Assembly (NCBI GenBank): GCA_033002965.1
Contig: JAURVB010003418.1
Span: forward strand, 40,524 to 104,523
From: Piper betle
Taxonomy: Eukaryota; Streptophyta; Magnoliopsida; Piperales; Piperaceae
Direction of reading: 5' to 3'
DNA: 64,000 bases
Part shown: in pieces, positions 59,631-64,000 of the stretch
Position numbering within the stretch: position 1 is the first letter of the stretch
Layout: the number at the start of each line of letters is the position of its first letter
Made by a program: the position numbers and the translations under genes
The notes under the pieces: generated by a model
The model's input: the letters and a program-made list of their open reading frames with translations, nothing else
Database searches by the model: none
What the model was told of the DNA's origin: nothing

Positions 59631-61248
59631 TCACATAATTGAGCAGCTGTTGGTATTCTCATCATTGAAGTAGTGAGCATACTCCGGCGTCGGAGGCGGA
59701 TAATAATGGGAAGGAGGCATGTGTGGCCCGTAGCTTACCGATGGTTGTGGTCGGCCAAATGACAGAGGTTGGAACCCGGCATTGTACCTTTGTTGTTGTT
59801 GCTGCTGTTGCTGTTGCAGCATCATCATTTGCGCGATATACTGCTGCTGGAGGTACTGGTTCCCGGACATCTTCTCCGGTGGTGACACAACGCCTCCGAA
59901 GCTATTGCCAGCATTCATCGGAAGGCTTTGGACCGCCGGATTAGCTGCCGGAGGAGGCAATGCAGAATAACCCATCTTACCATTTGAACCACCCATGATA
60001 CCACCACCATTAGTAGCCTTTTTGCTAAGGTCAACCTCAAGAAACCCCTGATCTCCCCCAACCTTATGATGAATATTGCCTTTTGCACCTCCTACATTAG
60101 CCATGCTGGGAGCAATCTTGTTTTTCCATTCACCATTTTTGCCACCGGCATTCTGGCTTTGATTGACACCACCATTGTTCCCAGGCCATAGCTTGTTTCC
60201 TCCATTGTTGTACTTACCACCTTGGTTATTTCCATCTTTGATTGGCACTTGAACAGACTTGAAATTACCACCATTAACTTGTCCATTCATGAATGGACAC
60301 CCCTTGACAGGAACCTGCCCATTCTTGGGTTTCATCTGTTTATCATTCAAAGAGTGGGGTTTCATCAAAACATCATCATCAAGATCAAAATCGTCATCAA
60401 ATTCATCATCAAACATGTCAAATTCATCGCCCAAATCCCCCTGTCGTCGAGTGGACTTCACCGATTTTTGGCGCTTGAAGGGAAACCAGGAGCTCTTCGA
60501 CTGAGGCTGCTTCAGTTCTTTCAATCCATTCAACTGTTGCAGCTGCAACTGTTGTTGCTTTTGTGGTGGGAGTGATGCATTCTTCTGATTTTTACAACAA
60601 CCCATTTGGGATTTCACATCTCTCTGGCCACTCTTATGATCAATTTGTGTGTTATGGCACTGATTCTTGAGCTGCTTGTTGTTGATGATGACGAAGTTAC
60701 CACCCTTGGGAGTCGACCAGAGGTCTGCATGTTTACCTGCTTTTGCGAGCTTCCTCATAATGGTGGCCGGATCTATACTGCCAGACACTATCACCTTCCC
60801 ATGTTCTCCATCTATGGCTATATTATCCACTCCTACAAGCGTGACCAAGCGATACAAATCCAATTGTTAAATTGGGAAAGACAAGACAAACAAGCGTGCT
60901 TCATTACTGAAAAATTGCAGGATACATCTCAAACAATAAAACATAGCCCCGTCCTGCTGAAATTTTATGAGTGTTTGAGAAAAACAGGAAACCCAGTTCA
61001 AAGAATTTACCATCAATCTTCTGAAGCACTTTCCTCACTTTTTGCTTGCAGCCATCACAATGTATGTTCACTCTTAGTACACAGGTCTGCATAAACACGA
61101 TAGAATAAGAAAAATTGTGGTCCAGATAAGAGAAGGAAAACCAAAATCTAAGTCAGAACAGAACCTGCATTTTCAAGAACTTGCTATCTTCCTCTTTACT
61201 CAAACAGGGGAACCAAGAGGACCAGTTTTCATGAATGTTAAGTGGCAT
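59631..61248 (-). CDS. HIPP: Heavy-metal-associated isoprenylated plant protein (HIPP), 3 exons
   Basis: Exons: 1, up to 61,165; 2, 61,086-61,011; 3, 60,832-59,631 with stop TGA. Both introns (61,164-61,087, 78 nt; 61,010-60,833, 178 nt) are GT-AG. The protein is 427-453 residues depending on start. It opens with an HMA domain, [17 protein letters not shown]...VLQKIDG split by intron 2, then [18 protein letters not shown] and [16 protein letters not shown] is the metal-binding CxxC. Next come a basic/Gln stretch, an acidic block ([19 protein letters not shown]), an Asn/Gly-rich linker, a Q9 run and a Pro/Tyr-rich tail ending CSIM, a CaaX box expected to be farnesylated and so to tether the protein to membrane. 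In the family this architecture serves metal binding and stress or developmental roles; the ligand here is unknown. Where relatives start MSKEE or MTKDE, the codon is TTG (61,203-61,201). In-frame ATGs exist only at 61,248 (28 codons in exon 1) and 61,170 (ATG CAG at the exon end). The outer bound given uses 61,248. Confidence 0.95.
60833..61010 (-). other. HIPP intron 2 (phase 1)
   Basis: GTAAATTC donor after AAGATTGATG, acceptor CTTGTAG before GAGTGGATAA. It splits the Gly codon of KIDG/VDN inside the HMA domain, the usual position in this family. Confidence 0.9.
61087..61164 (-). other. HIPP intron 1 (phase 0)
   Basis: GTTCTG donor to TTTATGCAG acceptor. ATGCAG occurs both at the end of exon 1 and at the end of the intron, so the splice is fixed mainly by GT at 61,164 and by family alignment K-M-Q / T-C-V. 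Confidence 0.85.
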
Positions 61249-61275
61249 GAAATAGGTGGAAACAAGAATTGCTAG

Positions 61276-61484
61276 TTTTATAGGGACAATAAGAGAGAGG
61301 AAAGAGCTACAACAAGAAAAGTTTACACAACGGGCAATTTCTTCTCTCTTCTTTTGTATCTTGTTCAAAAATCCTGTTCTTTGTCATCTCCTTTTCCTCC
61401 TCGATCAGATCTACTGCTCTTTTTTCTTTATCTTCCACTTTTTTAAACCTTGTTTTCTACATGGGTTTCTTGATCGAGTTTATA
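61276..61484 (-). promoter_or_regulatory. Two candidate TATA boxes of the HIPP gene
   Basis: TATAAAA at 61,282-61,276 (within CCCTATAAAAC) would place transcription start near 61,250, almost on the 61,248 ATG, and so would favour initiation at 61,170. TATAAAC at 61,484-61,478 would give a leader of about 200 nt containing an ATG-TAG minimal upstream frame near 61,463 and a longer upstream frame. Neither is tested. Confidence 0.4.
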
Positions 61485-61499
61485 GGAGTCCTTAGCTCC

Positions 61500-64000
61500 C
61501 CTTCAAACTGTCTTTTGCTTTTCCCCCATCAGCATTTTTGTATGTCAGAGTGTATCAAAAAAACAAAAAAACGATATACGTGCCTTTATTTCCATGCTTT
61601 CTTACTAAATTAGAAATTTATATATATATATATTAATATATATATATATGTCTATTTATATTTATTAATTAAAAGAATTTAAAAGTTAAGCTTTGACAAA
61701 AAAAAAAAATTGACTATAGTTGCTCAACATTGGAGTTAGCTAGAAATTTTTAGAAGCTCTGCCTAATTGGGCTCGATTCAAACTCTACACGAAAAAAACT
61801 TAACCGGCAACTCAATTGGTAAAAACTTAAGCAGATTTGATTTTGTTTAAGTCAAGTTTGAATTTTACGATACTCGAATTAATCCAACTTGTATTAAACT
61901 TAAACTTAAATTGTACCTATATTATAGCTCGACTCGGTTTGACTTATACAAACATATTTATATAATCTTTCACAAACAACCTTATAACAAAAAGTAAATA
62001 GTTAACATACATGATAAGATTAAAGCTAGAATATACAACAAATTAATACATATATTTACAACAAAATATTTTGTAGCACATTATTTTTAATTCAATTTAT
62101 CTTTGTTTTACCATATTGCCTATATTCATATTTTCTTATTGAAAATGGTAAAGGATAACAATTGGTAGTGGGCTCCATGCCCTTCACTTATTGGGATTAT
62201 GAAGGCTTAATAGAGCTCATGCATGACCATATCAGACTCGGCATTGTCTAATTCAAAATCAGAAACTTAATAACTCGATTCGTTTACCCTAACTCAAAAT
62301 TTGACTCACCCCGAGTTCGAACCAATTTCGAGTGGGTCCAACTTGACTAGACCCCAGTCGTGAACAACTTCAAAATATAATAAAAATAAAAAATAAAACA
62401 AATTATTATAATTTCTCTCCTTTATCTTTAAAATTATTATAGTCTATCATATTATTTTGTAATTGTTATTTATAAAATTAATCTATCTCTATTCTAGCCT
62501 AAGCCGCGCCTCATTACTCATTATTCAAACCGCAAATTGGGCTGATTGGACATTATGCGGGCTCAAGATGAGAAAATGATTGGAGGCAGTGTTGGAAATG
62601 GGCTGGTCCGGCTATAATCATTAAGAATCAGGCCCAACGAAGCTGAATATAAATTCCTGAAATTTTGGCGAACTGGGCTTCCCAACTCAGTTTCTTTGCG
62701 AACAAATTGGACCAAAATAGAAAACATATCAACAGGGTTTTCACTTTTATTTAATTACACTTTTTTTTCTTTTTTGTATTTGGTTTATTTAAGAAAATAA
62801 TTGAAAAATATAACATACATGATTCTTGGAAGGTTTTTAAGAATTTATAAATTTTATAAAAATAGTTTTCAATTCACCTTGAGTAATAATCTAATAGTAT
62901 TTTAAATTGTTGGTTAACAAATTGTCGGACCAACCAGTCATGTTAGCTACCTCGATTCCAAATTCTGATTCCATTTGGTAATTTGTATTAATGAATATAA
63001 AATTTAGAAAATATTGATAACATATATTCAATATATACTTGCTGAGAAAATATGAAAAATATTATTTATTTAATTATTTTCACCTGATATGTTTGAACAT
63101 GTATACATAAGAATTATGTGTGTTTGTTTAGAAGTTGTCTTATAAAAGAATATAAAAACATATGAGCCAGATGTAAGAATTTAAATATATATTATATTTA
63201 GGATTAATGTTACTTCCAGCTTTGCCGTCGGTTAGGTTGATGTATACCCTAAATATTTAGGTCCGGAGGTCTCGGTTCAATCTCTACCTAATAAAGGCTC
63301 TCACACACCTTGTTTTCCTTGTTATTAAGAAAATGGAATACTAATTTATTAACCAGGGTTTGGACGTTTGTTTTAGTTAGTCCATTTTTCTCGAAACTTT
63401 ATGTTAGGGGGTGCCTATCCGTCGAGTATGCCTAAATCAAACCTCTCAATAATTACCTGAAGCAAATATAACAAACCTGATCATTTATTATTTAAATTTT
63501 TATTACCTGAACACTTGATTATTTATCGTTTACCAAATCCAAACACGACTATTTAAAACCTAGTTAGGCTATAAAATTAAATTTAGATGAAAACACAAAA
63601 ATTAAATTAGAAAAAATTATTTAACAAAAATAAAGAAATTAATTAGACTAATATAAATTTAAATAATTAAAGTTAAAATATACTAATTTTTACATAAAAG
63701 CCCAAAAGACAAAAATTAATCCTGATCATTATTGGGCATGTACATGACATTCTAAACCAAATCTACTTATATGGGTATCAAATTTTAAACCATTCGCGTT
63801 TGGTTGGGTCGGGTTCGACTCAATGTACATCTAATCATAATTGTAAAAATCGGAATCAAACGCTGAATCAGATTGGAATAGAGTCACTCGGAATTAGACC
63901 GATTCATAAAAAATCTGATAAGAATCAGGTTTACTTGAATCGGTCAAAATCAGTAGGTTATTAATTATAGATCATATCATTTTGATGTTATGGTTTGTAT
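61500..64000. other. Intergenic DNA upstream of HIPP
   Basis: A/T-rich, with (TA)n at 61,620-61,648, degenerate CTCGA-rich patches (61,760-62,350 and 63,800-63,960) resembling the 55,063-55,870 element, and one SINE-like stretch. No supported gene. Confidence 0.5.
63215..63315 (+). mobile_element. tRNA-derived SINE candidate
   Basis: GTCGGTTAGGTTGATG (box A-like), CCTAAATATTTAGG (anticodon-arm-like stem) and GGTCTCGGTTCAATCTC (box B-like) occur at tRNA spacing. No terminal tRNA stem and no clear poly-A tail or target duplication, so it is not called a tRNA gene. Confidence 0.4.

Noticed and set aside
59723..60575. Plus-strand frames opposite HIPP exon 3
   Set aside because: Shadows of the Gln/Asn/Asp-rich coding sequence; no plausible domain.
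60606..61094. 162-codon plus-strand frame across HIPP introns
   Set aside because: Antisense to well-supported exons and introns; no known motif.
63215..63315. Functional tRNA gene
   Set aside because: Box A and B-like words are present, but no complete acceptor stem forms.

Overview
The window is TE-rich nuclear DNA of a flowering plant. The evidence is nested Ty3/gypsy and Ty1/copia LTR retrotransposons primed by initiator tRNA-Met, a TRIM, a CACTA remnant, foldback elements, and one intact intron-containing gene with plant-specific architecture: a heavy-metal-associated isoprenylated protein (HIPP) on the minus strand at 59.6-61.25 kb. I see no other intact protein-coding gene, no convincing tRNA or rRNA gene and no CRISPR. 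Species cannot be fixed from the sequence.

Layout. 1-1,846: cut-off long LTR of family A (sense minus). 1,847-11,758: element C (+), two long LTRs around a decayed interior that holds a complete 467-bp TRIM. 11,759-19,650: D-type LTR pieces, including a solo LTR (14,039-17,610), and an unrecognised three-frame coding relic. 19,657-27,634: 3' part of gypsy element E (+), integrase C-terminus plus an approximately 4 kb LTR containing an 88-bp higher-order minisatellite; a 2,867-bp solo LTR of family A sits inside that array with a GACCA target duplication. 27,635-32,177: rest of a D-type LTR, then the 3' end of a copia element carrying another solo LTR. 32,178-43,466: gypsy chromovirus-like element A (minus) with both LTRs, gag, RT, RNase H and integrase, all broken; its RT is split by a solo LTR of family B.

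From 37.9 to 51.3 kb the sequence folds back on itself: a large imperfect inverted duplication centred near 45,265. The second arm repeats LTR-B, LTR-A, gag and RT in reverse, even sharing the RT site where LTR-B inserted. It is about 18% shorter than the first arm through scattered small gaps, so an assembly or hairpin-read artefact must be weighed against an old genomic duplication. After it come an A-like LTR (to 52,318), a CACTA transposase relic with a terminal CACTATTAGAAT, a CTCGAG-rich nonautonomous element with a TATATACATG microsatellite, and a cluster of foldback repeats.

The right end (57.3-64 kb) is the only gene-bearing part. The HIPP gene has three exons, an HMA domain with CDGC, acidic and glutamine-rich regions and a C-terminal CSIM prenylation box. 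The codon where relatives begin reads TTG here, so its true start is uncertain. A recurring theme is a sense-strand CTRAC...YAG-GT module, resembling a branch point plus splice acceptor, at an equivalent place in five LTR families.
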